DNA of 64,000 nt from Cyprinodon diabolis (GCA_030533445.1 CM060081.1:1569315-1633314); one strand, 5' to 3'. Positions 52,701-61,314 are shown, counted from the first letter of the stretch. Notes: a model not told the origin generated them from the sequence alone. Translations and numbers: made by a program.

Positions 52701-55700
52701 ACCTAGATCTATGCAGCTACCACATAGATCTATGCAGCTAGCACCTAGATTAATGCAGCTACCACTTAGATCTATGCAGCTACCACCTAGACCTATGCAG
52801 CTACCACCTAGATCTATGCAGCTACCACCTAGACCTATGCAGCTACCACCTAGATCTATGCAGATACCACCTAGATCTATGCAGCTACCACCTAGACCTA
52901 TGCAGCTACCACCTAGATCTATGCAGCTACCACCTAGACCTATGCAGCTACCACCTAGATCTATGCAGCTAGCACCTACACCTATGCAGCTACCACCTAG
53001 ACCTATGCAGCTACCACCTAGACCTATGCAGCTAGCACCTAGATCTATGCAGGTACCACCTAGACGTATGCAGCTAGCACCTAGACCTATGCAGCTAGCA
53101 CCTAGATCTATGCAGGTACCACCTAGATCTATGCAGCTAGCACCTAGACCTATGCAGCTAGCACCTAGACCTATGCAGCTACCACCTAGACCTATGCAGC
53201 TAGCACCTATACCTATGCAGCTAGCACCTAGACCTATGCAGCTACCACCTAGACCTATGCAGCTAGCACCTAGACCTATGCAGGTACCACATAGATCTAT
53301 GCAGCTACCACCTAGACCTATGTAGCTACCACCTAGACCTATGCAGCTAGCACCTAGATCTATGCAGGTACCACCTAGATCTATGCAGCTACCACCTAGA
53401 CCTATGCAGCTAGCACCTAGACCTATGCAGCTAGCATCTAGACCTATGCAGCTACCACCTAGACCTATGCAGCTACCACCTAGATCTATGCAGCTAGCAC
53501 TTAGACCTATGCAGTTACCACCTAGACCTATGCAGCTACCACCTAGATCTATGCAGGTACCACCTAGACCTATGCAGCTACCACCTAGACCTATGCAGCT
53601 AGCACCTAGACCTATGCAGCTAGCACCTAGATCTATGCAGCTAGCACCTAGACCTATGCAGCTACCACCTAGACCTATGCACCTACCACCTAGGTCTATG
53701 CAGGTACCACCTAGACCTATGCAGCTAGCACCTAGACCTATGCAGCTACCACCTAGATCTATGCAGGTTCCACCTAGATCTATGCAGCTAGCACCTACAC
53801 CTATGCAGCTACCACCTAGATCTATGCAGGTACCACCTAAACCTATGCAGCTAGCACCTAGATCTATGCAGCTAGCACCTAGACCTATGCAGCTACCACC
53901 TAGACCTATGCAGCTACCACCTAGATCTATGCAGCTACCACCTAGACCTATGCAGCTACCACCTAGACCTATGCAGCTACCAACTAGATCTATGCAGCTA
54001 CCACCTAGATCTATGCAGGTACCACCTAGATCTATGCAGCTACCACCTAGACCTATGCAGCTACCACCTAGACCTATGCAGCTACCAACTAGATCTATGC
54101 AGCTACCACCTAGATCTATGCAGGTACCACCTAGACCTATGCAGCTACCACCTAGACCTAGGCAGCTACCACCTAGACCTATGCAGCTACCAACTAGATC
54201 TATGCAGCTACCACCTAGATCTATGCAGGTACCACCTAGATCTATGCAGCTAGCACCTAGACCTATGCAGCTACCACCTAGATCTATGCAGCTACCACCT
54301 AGATCTATGCAGGTACCACCTAGATCTATGCTGCTACCACCTAGATCTATGCAGGTACCACCTAGATCTATGCAGGTACCACCTAGACCTATGCAGCTAC
54401 CACCTAGATCTATGCAGGTACCACCTAGACCTATGCAGCTACCACCTAGATCTATGCAGGTACCACCTAGACCTATGCAGGTACCACCTAGATCTATGCA
54501 GCTAGCACCTAGACCTATGCAGCTACCACCTAGATCTATGCAGCTACCACCTAGATCTATGCAGGTACCACCTAGATCTATGCTGCTACCACCTAGATCT
54601 ATGCAGGTACCACCTAGACCTATGCAGCTACCACCTAGACCTATGCAGCTACCACCTAGATCTAACACTGGAGTCTGGCTTTCAAGGTAATGAAAAAACA
54701 GAAACCCTGGAGTAACATGTCGACATGCTTCTGCTTAGTGCAAAGGATTATCGCAATAAAATCGTAATCGCAATATTAGTCTACGCAAAAATAACAATGC
54801 TACAGACTGCAGCTCCTTAAAAATACACAGAATTACTTCACTCTGTGTTTATTCATACAGTCATATATTTATATTTATTTTTCAAATGATGGTTAATTTA
54901 ATATTTTCAATTACTTCCCATATATAAATATTTAATATATGAATCGTGTATTAGACAAACGAATAAATGTAATATCTACTTATTCTGTGATTTATCCTGA
55001 TCCTATGTTTTTACCCTCCTCCCATCTATTATTGGATAGTCCAATAATAGACATTAAAAATAAGTTACAAACCCATTCCCAGCATCTTTATAACGATCTG
55101 AAAATTAGAACTTTCACTTTTCAACTAAAGACATCGTTGGGATGTAAATCATGTTGTCTTTTCCACAGATTTTAGTTGGTTGTGCCTCTTTAAGAACCCT
55201 GGGTCTAATCAACATCAACCAATCAGAACATTGTCTCACCCCATTGGTTCCTTCTTGGTGAAGGTCAGGTTCCGATTGGGTCTGGCCTGGTTGATGGGGA
55301 TGGTGCTGCCCTGAAAATAATAAGGAAGTATAATCTTAAGCTCCAACCTGAAGATGGGGCATGTCTGGCTCTTAGTAAGTCCGTGATTTTACCTGGATCT
55401 TGTCGCACCAACCGGCGAAATATCGGAACGTCTGGATGGACATGCCGACATGAGTCTTAAGGGCCAAGGTGTAAACGGCTCCAGAGTCAATAGCTTCAAT
55501 GGTAGCTAGCTCCTCCTGGTGCTCCTCCATGAGGTCGGCCAGTCTGTGGGAGGATGGGAGAGAAGCGGAGAGCGTTTGTCTCTTGGCTAGTCTGTTTTTC
55601 ACCTGGAATAATCAGCAAACGGACATCAGCTGCTTTGGCCTGGAACAGGAGACAGCGACGAGTGGCCTGGACTTTAGCGTGCAGCTAAAGCCCCACTCAA

Positions 55701-58356
55701 TTATAGGTCAGTCCATTTTCCCTCAGTTTGAGCAGCTAAACCCTTCTGTCTCCTTGAACCCCAGTGGGCCTCAGCAGATGGCCGCTCACACTGAGCCTGG
55801 TTCTACTGGAGGTTTCTTCCTGTTCAAAGGGAGTTTTTCCTCTCCACTGTCGCTACAAGCATGCTTAGTGTGAGGGATTGCTGAAGAGTCAATGAGTCGA
55901 TGCAATCAACTGCTTGTCCTTAGATAGAAAACTTTGAATCAATCTGACTGCATGATCTGGTTGAACTGGAAAGTGCCTTGAGATGACATGATGTGAATTG
56001 GAGCTATAGAAATAAACTGAATTGAATTGAAGGTGATAATAATGAATTCTCCTATTTAAGGGTGGAAACAGTATTTCCAGTGGCAGATCAGCGCTACCTG
56101 ATAAACCTGATGCCCGTTCACACCGGGCACATTTTGGCCATCAAAGCGTCTGGTTTATATGCAGAGTTCATGGGAGACGGCGTCGACGGGTTCAGCGGCA
56201 TGTTCAACCATTCAACGCTGGATTTCAGCAAATTGAACTTTTGCAGCTGGACACCGGGCCATCGGCCAATCAGAAAAGCTGAACCAGGAGTTTTCTGGGG
56301 GGAAACAGACTCTACCTGCAAGCTGTCATCACTTCTGCAGACATTCTGCAGATAAAAAATCAATAAATATCAAGGAGTTCAACTCCAAAGGTTAAATAAC
56401 GCTGGAAGAATGGATTGTTATGTAGAAGGAACAGAGAGCAGCTCTGATTATTATTGCTGCACTAAAAATCTATTTATGAACTATGGAGAAACAGTTTATA
56501 AAAACCTAAAATTAGGGAGAAATGTTAAAACCTGCTGATGAAAAATATTGGATTGTATATAATGGTTTTTGCAGTTTTTACCTCAAACCATTAAAACTCT
56601 TTCTATTCACTGTCTCCCGGCGCTATGCTGGAGGTCTGGAGCCTCCAACAAGAACTGCAGATTTTTGTGGGATTATAATCCCAATGTACTGATGAACAGA
56701 CAATGTTTGGAGGTGGACTTTCTCACTTAAAAACCTGTTCAAACTGTTTTCCCAGCATGAGATGAACTACTTTAAGCAGACCGCCTCAGTCAGCTGACTC
56801 ATTTGGCAGCTCTTCAGCGCATCTAGCTTTGTAATCCACAGATCTACTTCAAATGTTCACAACATCAACGTCTTCTCAGTTTATTAACAATAAATGGCAT
56901 CAAAAGAGTGCGGTGCGACCTGGGATGATGCCGAGACAGAGGCTCTCATTGACATTTGGGCGGAGGATATTATCCAGGCCTATAAGTTCCTGAATGTTCT
57001 GGCTGCCGCCATTTTTGTTTGCGTAATTCCCGCCTTGAGAGGTGTAGCATGGTGGTCTGCCGATAGGAGGCGAATAACCGTGCTAGCGTGATGGTTAAAT
57101 AGTAGTAAGAACCGAGCTCAGCACGGTTAACTGATCCAAGCTCGGTCTGAACTCGGCACGGATCGGTTTCAGAGGGTCGCGTAATTGGGGCATTTAGACA
57201 CCATGATGCCACCCACCTGTAGATCAGCCTGCCTCTGTCCCTTGGGTTCATCTTGCCCCATTCGCCGTCTTCAAACGCCTCCTTAGCAGCAGCCACTGCC
57301 TTGTCCACATCACTGGTTTGGGCCAGAGACACCTCACAGATGGCCTGCAGACACAGGAAGCTGCAGTTATAAACACAGAGCGGGCCGCAGCGGAGGAGCG
57401 CAGTCCATCGTTTAGAATCGCTCCTAAAGTCGCCGTGTTCTCCATGTTGGTCTCACCGTGCCGTCGGTGGGGTTGATGCTCTTGTAGGTCTTCCCTCCCT
57501 CAGCATCAACAAACTCTCCGTTGATGAACAGCTGATGGGGGATCTTTACAGTCATGTTGTTGATATTCTTTTCCACCTAAGAAGGAAAAGGACGATTAGA
57601 AATCCGTCAGCATTGGTTCCCCGTGGCTCAGCAGGTACCTACATAGTCCACCACCAGCTCCTCCTCCTCATCCTCGCCACGCAGCTTCCTGACACACATC
57701 TGGATGAAATCCTGAAAGGTGGTGTTCATGTAGACGTCCTCGTTCTGCAGCTGGCAGCTGCTGGCGCGGAGCTTGACTTCCTCCACCAGCCTGAAGGTTG
57801 GACAAGATGAGGATGAGGACAGGAGATGCCAAGAAGACAGTCTCTACTTCGACTTTAACCTCATGCTTTAAAACCGGTCAGGACCCTGTGGGGGGCCAGG
57901 ACACAACAGATGGGGGCCCGGTATATGAAATATAAAAACATAATTAAACCATGAATTATTTATTCATTAAATATTAAATATATCATTAAATTTAAATGTA
58001 ATAATTCAACATCCCATTGAATTATTACATCCCATTCCGTTAAACTCTTATTTTAACGTTTAACTCCTGGTTGTTTTCGGTGCGTCAGACAGTTTGAGGT
58101 GAATTTTTCTCACCTGACCACGTCCATCGAAGCAGCTCCAGATTTGAAGAAATCTGTGGAGTCTTCAACCTGACTCACGTTGGTCAGGATACTTTTCCAC
58201 ACGGCCTGATGGTGAAGAAAACATTTTTATACAACTTCTACCAAAACTGCATCATTTGTGTTTCTGCAGTCAAACTGAAGTCAAATATAAAGAGCGCCAA
58301 AAGAAACATCTGGCAAAACTAATGTTTAAATTTCTGTTTTCCTTCACATTTAGAGC

Positions 58357-58422
<66 letters not shown>

Positions 58423-59805
58423 TTGTGTGTGTGTTTATGTAGAAAGCAGCACTGTAGACAGAGAAAGAGGATTTATAAAAAATCTAACATAACCCTTTAT
58501 TTAGATTTAAGATTTAGATTTTTTTAGATAAAAGCCCTAAATGTAAAGAGGGTGAGTTAAATAACATACTTTTATTTTGATAAATACTAATATTTAGCAG
58601 CAAACTAAATTAAAGAGATTTTATTATTTGACCATTGTTCCCATGATCAGTTTAAAATGTAGGTATGATGCTAATTAGAGACACTAGACATCTGAGGAAT
58701 AAAACTACATTTTCAGTCAAGGTTGAAATTATAGGCAAACTGTTTGTGAACAAGCATTGGATTATTTTCTTTTTTCTGTATGTTAGTGTTTCAAATTGAC
58801 CTAACTGGAGAAAGTCGGCTCACTTCACTGACCCAGGGCCTGCTAGGCTAATGCTAACTTTGGAAACTAATCAAAATGTTTTAAACAATCATTATTTTTC
58901 ATTAATGAAGAGTTCAGTAGGATGCTGTTAAAACACTTTGCTGCCCTTTCCCTTGAGCTTGAGCATGTGGAGGTAGAGCTTGTGACCCAGATTCCAGTTG
59001 TCGCAGGTTCGAGTCCCGGCCCTGCAGACATCTGTTGATTGTCTCTTTTAGTTTTTCATCATCTTTGTTATGTGATCCCTTGGTACAGAGGGCTAAATAT
59101 ATCATCAAACACATAAATATACCATAGAATTAATTAATTATACATTTTTTGTATATTTGAAATCTAAAATGTTTATACTAGGGTTGAAACAATCGGATTC
59201 ATTTATTATTGACATAATCGTCAACTAATTTAGAAATTAATTAATTGTTAATTGGAGCATAGAGATTGTAAAATGTGAGTCGAACTGAATGCATCTAATT
59301 GATATTTTATAATTCGACTAAAATGTAAAATAATAGTTATTTAAATATGACCATTCCTTAACTAATAAGTAAAAGTAAGACCTCAAATCCACAATCAGAA
59401 ATAAATGATTAACTCTGATAACTGATTAACTGAATAACTTTCAGATATTGGATCAGATATTGTCCATTTTTACATATCGGTTGTATGAGAGATGAATAAG
59501 CCTGTTTTATTTTATTTTTGTATTTCTATCTCAGATTTAGACACATCAGCATCATCACAGTGCTCCCCTGGTCATTAGTTCACATTCCAACAACTAGAAG
59601 GAATGACAGCAGGTATATGGCGGCCTCAGTAGCAGCCGTCAGCTTTAGCCGTCCATAAGCTTCATGTTCCTAACCCTACCCTCATCTGCTTGGCGAAGCT
59701 TTTCTCCTCCTCAGTGAGCGCAACTGCTGCACTGCTGCCGGAGCGGAAGTACTGCGCCGCAGGGATCATCTTCCCGTCCTCAAACTGCAGGTTCTTCACC
59801 AGCAG
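22718..59805 (-). CDS. aldh1l2: aldh1l2, mitochondrial 10-formyltetrahydrofolate dehydrogenase (C-terminal 616 residues, 16 exons)
   Basis: Sixteen minus-strand exons with GT..AG borders and perfect phase agreement: 59680-59805, 58114-58205, 57643-57790, 57457-57576, 57217-57344, 55393-55543, 55240-55310, 27218-27323, 27060-27147, 26891-26984, 26712-26811, 26534-26632, 25117-25282, 24923-25028, 24629-24828, 22718-22773. The enzyme converts 10-formyl-THF with NADP+ to THF, CO2 and NADPH. Visible are the end of the formyltransferase region, a carrier domain with the 4'-phosphopantetheine serine context SGAASMD, and the ALDH domain with GFTGSTEIG (NADP fold), LELGGKSP (catalytic Glu) and GENCIAAG (catalytic Cys). 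[25 protein letters not shown] and LVVDY favour ALDH1L2 over cytosolic ALDH1L1. The N-terminal third (about 300 residues, including any mitochondrial signal) is beyond the right edge. Confidence 0.9.
22968..23009. repeat. 42-bp perfect palindrome
   Basis: Arms of 21 bp beginning ACAAGTGGAGCAGTATGG with no spacer; the two halves meet at 22988/22989. It lies in the last aldh1l2 intron at one end of a putative repeat block. Confidence 0.95.
23010..24600 (-). repeat. unidentified repeat-like block with 1.1-kb GC/CpG-rich core, last aldh1l2 intron
   Basis: Left part (23010-23450) has an AATAAA on the minus strand near 23030 and an A/G-rich run at 23097-23145. The core (23455-24600) is extremely C/CpG-rich with long homopolymer C runs and an A14-like tract near 24507. 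Frames of 281-382 codons on both strands have proline/arginine or glycine/tryptophan-rich low-complexity content. I read it as the remains of a mobile element on the minus strand, but I cannot assign a family; a GC-rich intronic CpG island is the alternative. Confidence 0.4.
24629..24828 (-). CDS. aldh1l2: aldh1l2 exon: oligomerisation region, [13 protein letters not shown]
   Basis: 200 bp; [38 protein letters not shown]. Open frame beyond the donor into GC-rich intron DNA is not coding. Confidence 0.93.
24923..25028 (-). CDS. aldh1l2: aldh1l2 exon: FEPTVFTDV
   Basis: 106 bp; [20 protein letters not shown] then [12 protein letters not shown], containing the conserved E-x-FGP cofactor-contacting motif. 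Confidence 0.92.
25117..25282 (-). CDS. aldh1l2: aldh1l2 exon: [12 protein letters not shown]
   Basis: 166 bp; [19 protein letters not shown] and [17 protein letters not shown]. Confidence 0.92.
25283..26533. other. aldh1l2 intron with repeat scraps
   Basis: Contains a GGGCTGGGTATTTTCGCC-type MITE fragment at about 25923-26005 and the widespread teleost segment GAGAAAACCCACGCATG / GGGAGAACATGCAAACTCC at about 26120-26165. The remainder is AT-rich with repeated ATATTTA words (26200-26400). Confidence 0.5.
26534..26632 (-). CDS. aldh1l2: aldh1l2 exon: catalytic Cys, GENCIAAG
   Basis: 99 bp, 33 codons; [18 protein letters not shown]. The Cys is the ALDH nucleophile and is intact. Confidence 0.93.
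26712..26811 (-). CDS. aldh1l2: aldh1l2 exon: catalytic Glu, LELGGKSP
   Basis: 100 bp; [19 protein letters not shown]. The Glu of LELGG is the general base in aldehyde dehydrogenases. Confidence 0.93.
26891..26984 (-). CDS. aldh1l2: aldh1l2 exon: cofactor-binding GFTGSTEIG
   Basis: 94 bp; [17 protein letters not shown] then [13 protein letters not shown], the Rossmann-fold nucleotide-binding segment. Confidence 0.92.
27060..27147 (-). CDS. aldh1l2: aldh1l2 exon: [12 protein letters not shown]
   Basis: 88 bp; [20 protein letters not shown] and GVVNILPGS. Confidence 0.9.
27218..27323 (-). CDS. aldh1l2: aldh1l2 exon: [14 protein letters not shown], 3' border of the giant intron
   Basis: 106 bp; [13 protein letters not shown] (the ALDH asparagine region) and [10 protein letters not shown] (the NADP-binding lysine). 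The acceptor AG is at 27325-27324; the split glycine codon matches the donor exon at 55240. Confidence 0.92.
27745..27945 (+). pseudogene. non-LTR reverse transcriptase fragment
   Basis: Plus-strand reading in shifted frames gives [16 protein letters not shown] (ADD catalytic box) followed by [20 protein letters not shown], the usual order in fish non-LTR reverse transcriptases. Frameshifts within it show it is dead. It lies in the aldh1l2 giant intron, just right of exon 27218-27323; 27324-27744 and 27946-28159 contain nothing else that I recognise. Confidence 0.7.
28160..32544. repeat. 21-bp minisatellite, segment 1 ([11 protein letters not shown] units dominate at left)
   Basis: Head-to-tail 21-bp units, each with the TAGATCTA and GCTAGC palindromes in the commonest form. 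Read on the plus strand they give heptapeptides [21 protein letters not shown]. The left 2 kb is almost pure IQLAPRS type (ATT/ATA codon); from about 30060 the MQLPPRP types take over. Only two stop codons interrupt the frame (about 29022 and 29296). Lies in the aldh1l2 giant intron. Confidence 0.97.
32545..35743 (-). mobile_element. L2-clade LINE copy 1, 5'-truncated, 3199 bp
   Basis: 3' end at 32545 (minus strand ending in GAATTGAATTGAAA next to the array) and 5' truncation at 35743, inside the endonuclease. The 3'UTR (32545-33270) has the GTAAAGTGCCTTGAGATGAC tail; the reverse transcriptase carries [12 protein letters not shown]. Sense orientation relative to aldh1l2. The array borders it directly on both sides. 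Confidence 0.93.
33271..35743 (-). pseudogene. L2 copy 1 endonuclease/reverse transcriptase, frameshifted
   Basis: Minus frame 35753-34026 gives the endonuclease C-terminal part (VGDFNIH, HTLDLVL, LSDHF) and most of the reverse transcriptase ([65 protein letters not shown]). It stops after LQACLKT. The rest ([16 protein letters not shown] to the C-terminus) continues in another frame, 34041-33271. One frameshift and loss of the endonuclease N-terminus make it inactive. Confidence 0.9.
35744..36661. repeat. 21-bp minisatellite, segment 2
   Basis: About 0.9 kb of [14 protein letters not shown]-type units between L2 copies 1 and 2. Its first units after the L2 end (with TACATCT and TACACCT variants) are repeated in the same order after copies 2 and 3. 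Confidence 0.97.
36662..39860 (-). mobile_element. L2-clade LINE copy 2, 3199 bp
   Basis: Same length, ends and orientation as copy 1. Private changes include CAATTCAGTTCAG near its 3' end (copies 1 and 3 have CAATTCAATTCAG), a T for G near 37240 and a Cys codon for Trp at about 38888. Confidence 0.93.
37388..39860 (-). pseudogene. L2 copy 2 endonuclease/reverse transcriptase, same frameshift
   Basis: Frames 39870-38143 and 38158-37388 overlap exactly as in copy 1, with the same stop after LQACLKT. Differs from copy 1 at only a handful of residues (for example N for K in SEDINTW). Confidence 0.9.
39861..48128. repeat. 21-bp minisatellite, segment 3 (8.3 kb, with higher-order repeats)
   Basis: Continuous 21-bp units open in one plus-strand frame. 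Blocks repeat at larger scale: the marker GATTAATGCAG occurs at 41785 and 43171 (66 units apart) and at 46321 and 47161 (40 units apart). The stretch 44760-48128 is a near copy of about 30000-32544, including the [11 protein letters not shown] units and the order of rare variants. Minus-strand [11 protein letters not shown] frames are the complement of the same units. Confidence 0.97.
48129..51327 (-). mobile_element. L2-clade LINE copy 3, 3199 bp
   Basis: Same length, ends and orientation as copies 1 and 2. It shares some variants with copy 1 (3' tail CAATTCAATTCAG, Trp codon) and others with copy 2 (CCATGCTGTC at 49705, CAGAGGAGAG at 50961). Confidence 0.93.
48855..51327 (-). pseudogene. 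L2 copy 3 endonuclease/reverse transcriptase, same frameshift
   Basis: Frames 51337-49610 and 49625-48855 overlap as in copies 1 and 2. A few private substitutions (Q for H in QAFVTSR; H for Q in SPSHVDDF) distinguish it. Confidence 0.9.
51328..54663. repeat. 21-bp minisatellite, segment 4, array end
   Basis: Units continue to CCTAGATCTA at 54663, where unique AT-rich DNA begins. One in-frame stop (TAG at about 53323) interrupts the plus-strand frame. The last 0.8 kb is rich in GGTACC-containing (MQVPPRS) units. Unique intron DNA of about 0.6 kb separates it from the exon at 55240-55310. Confidence 0.97.
54664..55239. other. unique AT-rich DNA at the 5' end of the giant intron
   Basis: Between the array and the donor of exon 55240-55310. 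No recognisable feature; a 78-codon ORF on the plus strand has no familiar content. Confidence 0.5.
55240..55310 (-). CDS. aldh1l2: aldh1l2 exon: [15 protein letters not shown], 5' border of the giant intron
   Basis: 71 bp; [20 protein letters not shown] then EPMG. Its donor (GT at 55239-55238) starts the 27.9-kb repeat-filled intron. Confidence 0.92.
55393..55543 (-). CDS. aldh1l2: aldh1l2 exon: [12 protein letters not shown] to CDKIQ
   Basis: 151 bp; [19 protein letters not shown] and [12 protein letters not shown]. Just upstream of the small exon that borders the giant intron. Confidence 0.92.
55752..56031 (+). mobile_element. L2-clade LINE 3'UTR fragment, antisense to aldh1l2
   Basis: Matches the 3'UTR tail of the big L2 copies in the opposite orientation: CTCCTTGAACCCCAGTGGGC, GTCGCTACAAGCATGC, AAAGTGCCTTGAGATGACAT, ending ACTGAATTGAATTGAA. 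Confidence 0.88.
56880..57130 (+). pseudogene. Harbinger-type MYB/SANT-like protein scrap within a repeat
   Basis: ATG at 56894 opens [21 protein letters not shown] (shown as [12 protein letters not shown] and DIWAEDIIQ), which resembles the trihelix/SANT start of Harbinger-associated MYB-like proteins in fish. The frame soon becomes unrelated sequence and stops. Lies in an aldh1l2 intron; 56032-56879 has no feature that I can name with confidence. Confidence 0.45.
57217..57344 (-). CDS. aldh1l2: aldh1l2 exon: ALDH N-terminal helix
   Basis: 128 bp; [19 protein letters not shown] and RDRGRLIYR. Confidence 0.9.
57457..57576 (-). CDS. aldh1l2: aldh1l2 exon: start of ALDH domain
   Basis: 120 bp, 40 codons; [18 protein letters not shown] and SINPTDGT, the N-terminal ALDH strand pair. 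Confidence 0.9.
57643..57790 (-). CDS. aldh1l2: aldh1l2 exon: carrier domain end and linker
   Basis: 148 bp; [20 protein letters not shown] then [17 protein letters not shown]. The donor is the GT directly after TAT, chosen because it keeps the following exon in frame. Confidence 0.87.
58114..58205 (-). CDS. aldh1l2: aldh1l2 exon: carrier-protein domain with phosphopantetheine serine
   Basis: 92 bp; [18 protein letters not shown]. The serine of SMD is in the position of the 4'-phosphopantetheine attachment site that links the two catalytic domains in this family. Confidence 0.88.
58360..58417. repeat. (TA)n microsatellite
   Basis: Uninterrupted AT dinucleotides for over 50 bp, followed by a short GT run. 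Confidence 0.95.
58950..59100 (+). mobile_element. tRNA-derived SINE remnant
   Basis: GGTTCGAGTCC (59006-59016) is a perfect B-box, with GGTAGAGC (about 58972) as a degenerate A-box at suitable spacing. The flanking GTCGCAG and CCGGCCCTG are typical of fish tRNA-derived SINEs. No intact tRNA cloverleaf is expected. Confidence 0.55.
59680..59805 (-). CDS. aldh1l2: aldh1l2 exon: end of formyltransferase region
   Basis: 126 bp, phase 0 at both ends; [20 protein letters not shown] begins it. First aldh1l2 coding exon seen in the window; earlier exons are to the right. Confidence 0.85.
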
Positions 59806-60285
59806 CTGCAGAGAACAAGGAGAAAAAGAACAGAGAAAAGCTCATCAGTCCCAGTTATCATGTTGTTCCAGTCAATCATCAGGAAATATTCAATCCACAG
59901 CTCTGGGTCAACTTCAGTTCAGCTTTTCAAACCCTTTACTTTGGAAAATTCAAGGCCAGATGTTTGAATGAACGGTTTCTCTGAATTACCTGCAAGGTCG
60001 TTTGACTTTCATGGAGTCACATGACTCTGCTTCCAGCGTGAAGGTGCACAGTCCTGTTGCCCATAATGCAACAGTGTTTTCTGGGAGAGAACAGTTCAGG
60101 CTGCAGCTGCATTAGAGCCATGCTTCATTGGTGACCTTTATTATCCTCTGAAGGCTGTTAATATTGTTAAAACTCAATAGCTTAAAAAAACTCAATAGCT
60201 TTTCTTTTGCTTAAGTTTTTACATCACATCCGTAGTTACAGTAGTAGCCATTCAAAATGTCCCCACTTTATTTCTCTGGTCCTTA
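59806..60285. other. aldh1l2 intron, no feature recognised
   Basis: I looked for the preceding aldh1l2 exon on the minus strand and did not find it here. Confidence 0.4.
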
Positions 60286-60772
60286 GCTTGCCCTTAGCTT
60301 GCCCATCGCTAGTTCTTGTCTGGTCCTTAGCTGGTTCTTGGCTGGCCCTTGGCTAGTTCTTGGCTGGCCCTTGGCTAGTTCTTGTCTGGTCCTTAGCTGG
60401 TTCTTGGCTGGCCCTTGGCTATTTCTTGTCTGGTCCTTAGCTGGTTCTTGGCTGGCCCTTGGCTAGTTCTTGTCTGGTCCTTAGCTGGTTCTTGGCTGGC
60501 CCTTGGCTAGTTCTTGGCTGGCCCATGGCTAGTTCTTGGCTGGCCCTTGGCTAGTTCTTGGCTGGTCCTTAGCTGGTTCTTGGCTGGCCCTTGGCTAGTT
60601 CTTGGCTGTTCCTTGGTTGTCCCTTGGCTGGTCCTTGTTTGGTCCTTGGCTGGTCCTAGTTTGGCTCTTGGCTGGTCCTTGTTTGGTCCTTGGCTGGTCC
60701 TAGTTTGGCTCTTGGCTGGTCCTTGGCTGGCCCTTTGGCTGGTCCTTGGTTGGTCCTTGGCTGGTCCCCTAC
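60286..60772. repeat. CTTGGCTGG/TTAGCTGG minisatellite
   Basis: About 0.5 kb of alternating roughly 10-bp words (TTGGCTGGCC, CTTGGCTAGTT, CTTGTCTGGTC, CTTAGCTGGTT) arranged in larger blocks of about 40-60 bp. Open frames on both strands are by-products. Confidence 0.92.
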
Positions 60773-61314
60773 AATTCATTTTAAACATAAATCTTTGTAC
60801 TTAAATATTATTTTTCTCATGATCTGTGGACATTAAGATCAAAAGAGAAGCATCATATCCTGATCAGACCCTGTAATTTAGGGAAATTTGCACGCCCAGG
60901 AGAAGGAGGGCATCACTCCAGTGGCTGGAAGTTGGAGGGCGCTCTGTTGGGATTTCCAGGGAAGTGGGCTGCCATTCGGCTGGCGTTTGACTGGGAACGA
61001 CCACTTTGAATGGCTGCTACGGTACCTGCTTGATTCTAAACTTTTATTCCCATCTTTGAAATGGGGCTCTGAGCTCCTTTCCAAGCCGATATGCTGAGAA
61101 GTTGGTGGAGGTCAGCATGGCTAGCCACCCTGGCACGGTCTCTAACGGTGTCAATATCCAGTTGATTGTTTAAAAATAAGTTTGTTTCCTTTTTGACTAC
61201 ATGTTAAAATTACAGATCAAGATCAGAGCTGAATTATTCTCATTCTCCTTTGGGAACCAAATAATCTTAAAGCAGGGAGTCAACAACGAAATATTCAACG
61301 GACCATCAGCAGAA
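60773..61314. other. unassigned stretch between two minisatellites
   Basis: Two overlapping ORFs of about 68 codons (60878-61097) on opposite strands have no familiar content. Possibly an old repeat. Confidence 0.35.

Larger units (their letters stand above)
58206..59679. other. aldh1l2 intron, AT-rich
   Basis: Contains a TA microsatellite and a SINE-like trace, annotated separately; otherwise AT-rich with nothing recognised. Confidence 0.5.

Noticed and set aside
28160..54663. CRISPR-like array
   Set aside because: No unique spacers between repeats, eukaryotic context, and 21-bp units in direct contact.
58950..59045. Functional tRNA gene
   Set aside because: A good B-box but a poor A-box and no convincing acceptor stem; fits a tRNA-derived SINE better.
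22718..59805. ALDH1L1 (cytosolic paralogue) as the identity of the large gene
   Set aside because: Diagnostic stretches ([41 protein letters not shown]) fit my recollection of ALDH1L2 better. The SGAAS context also occurs in ALDH1L1, so a tree with the full protein would settle it.
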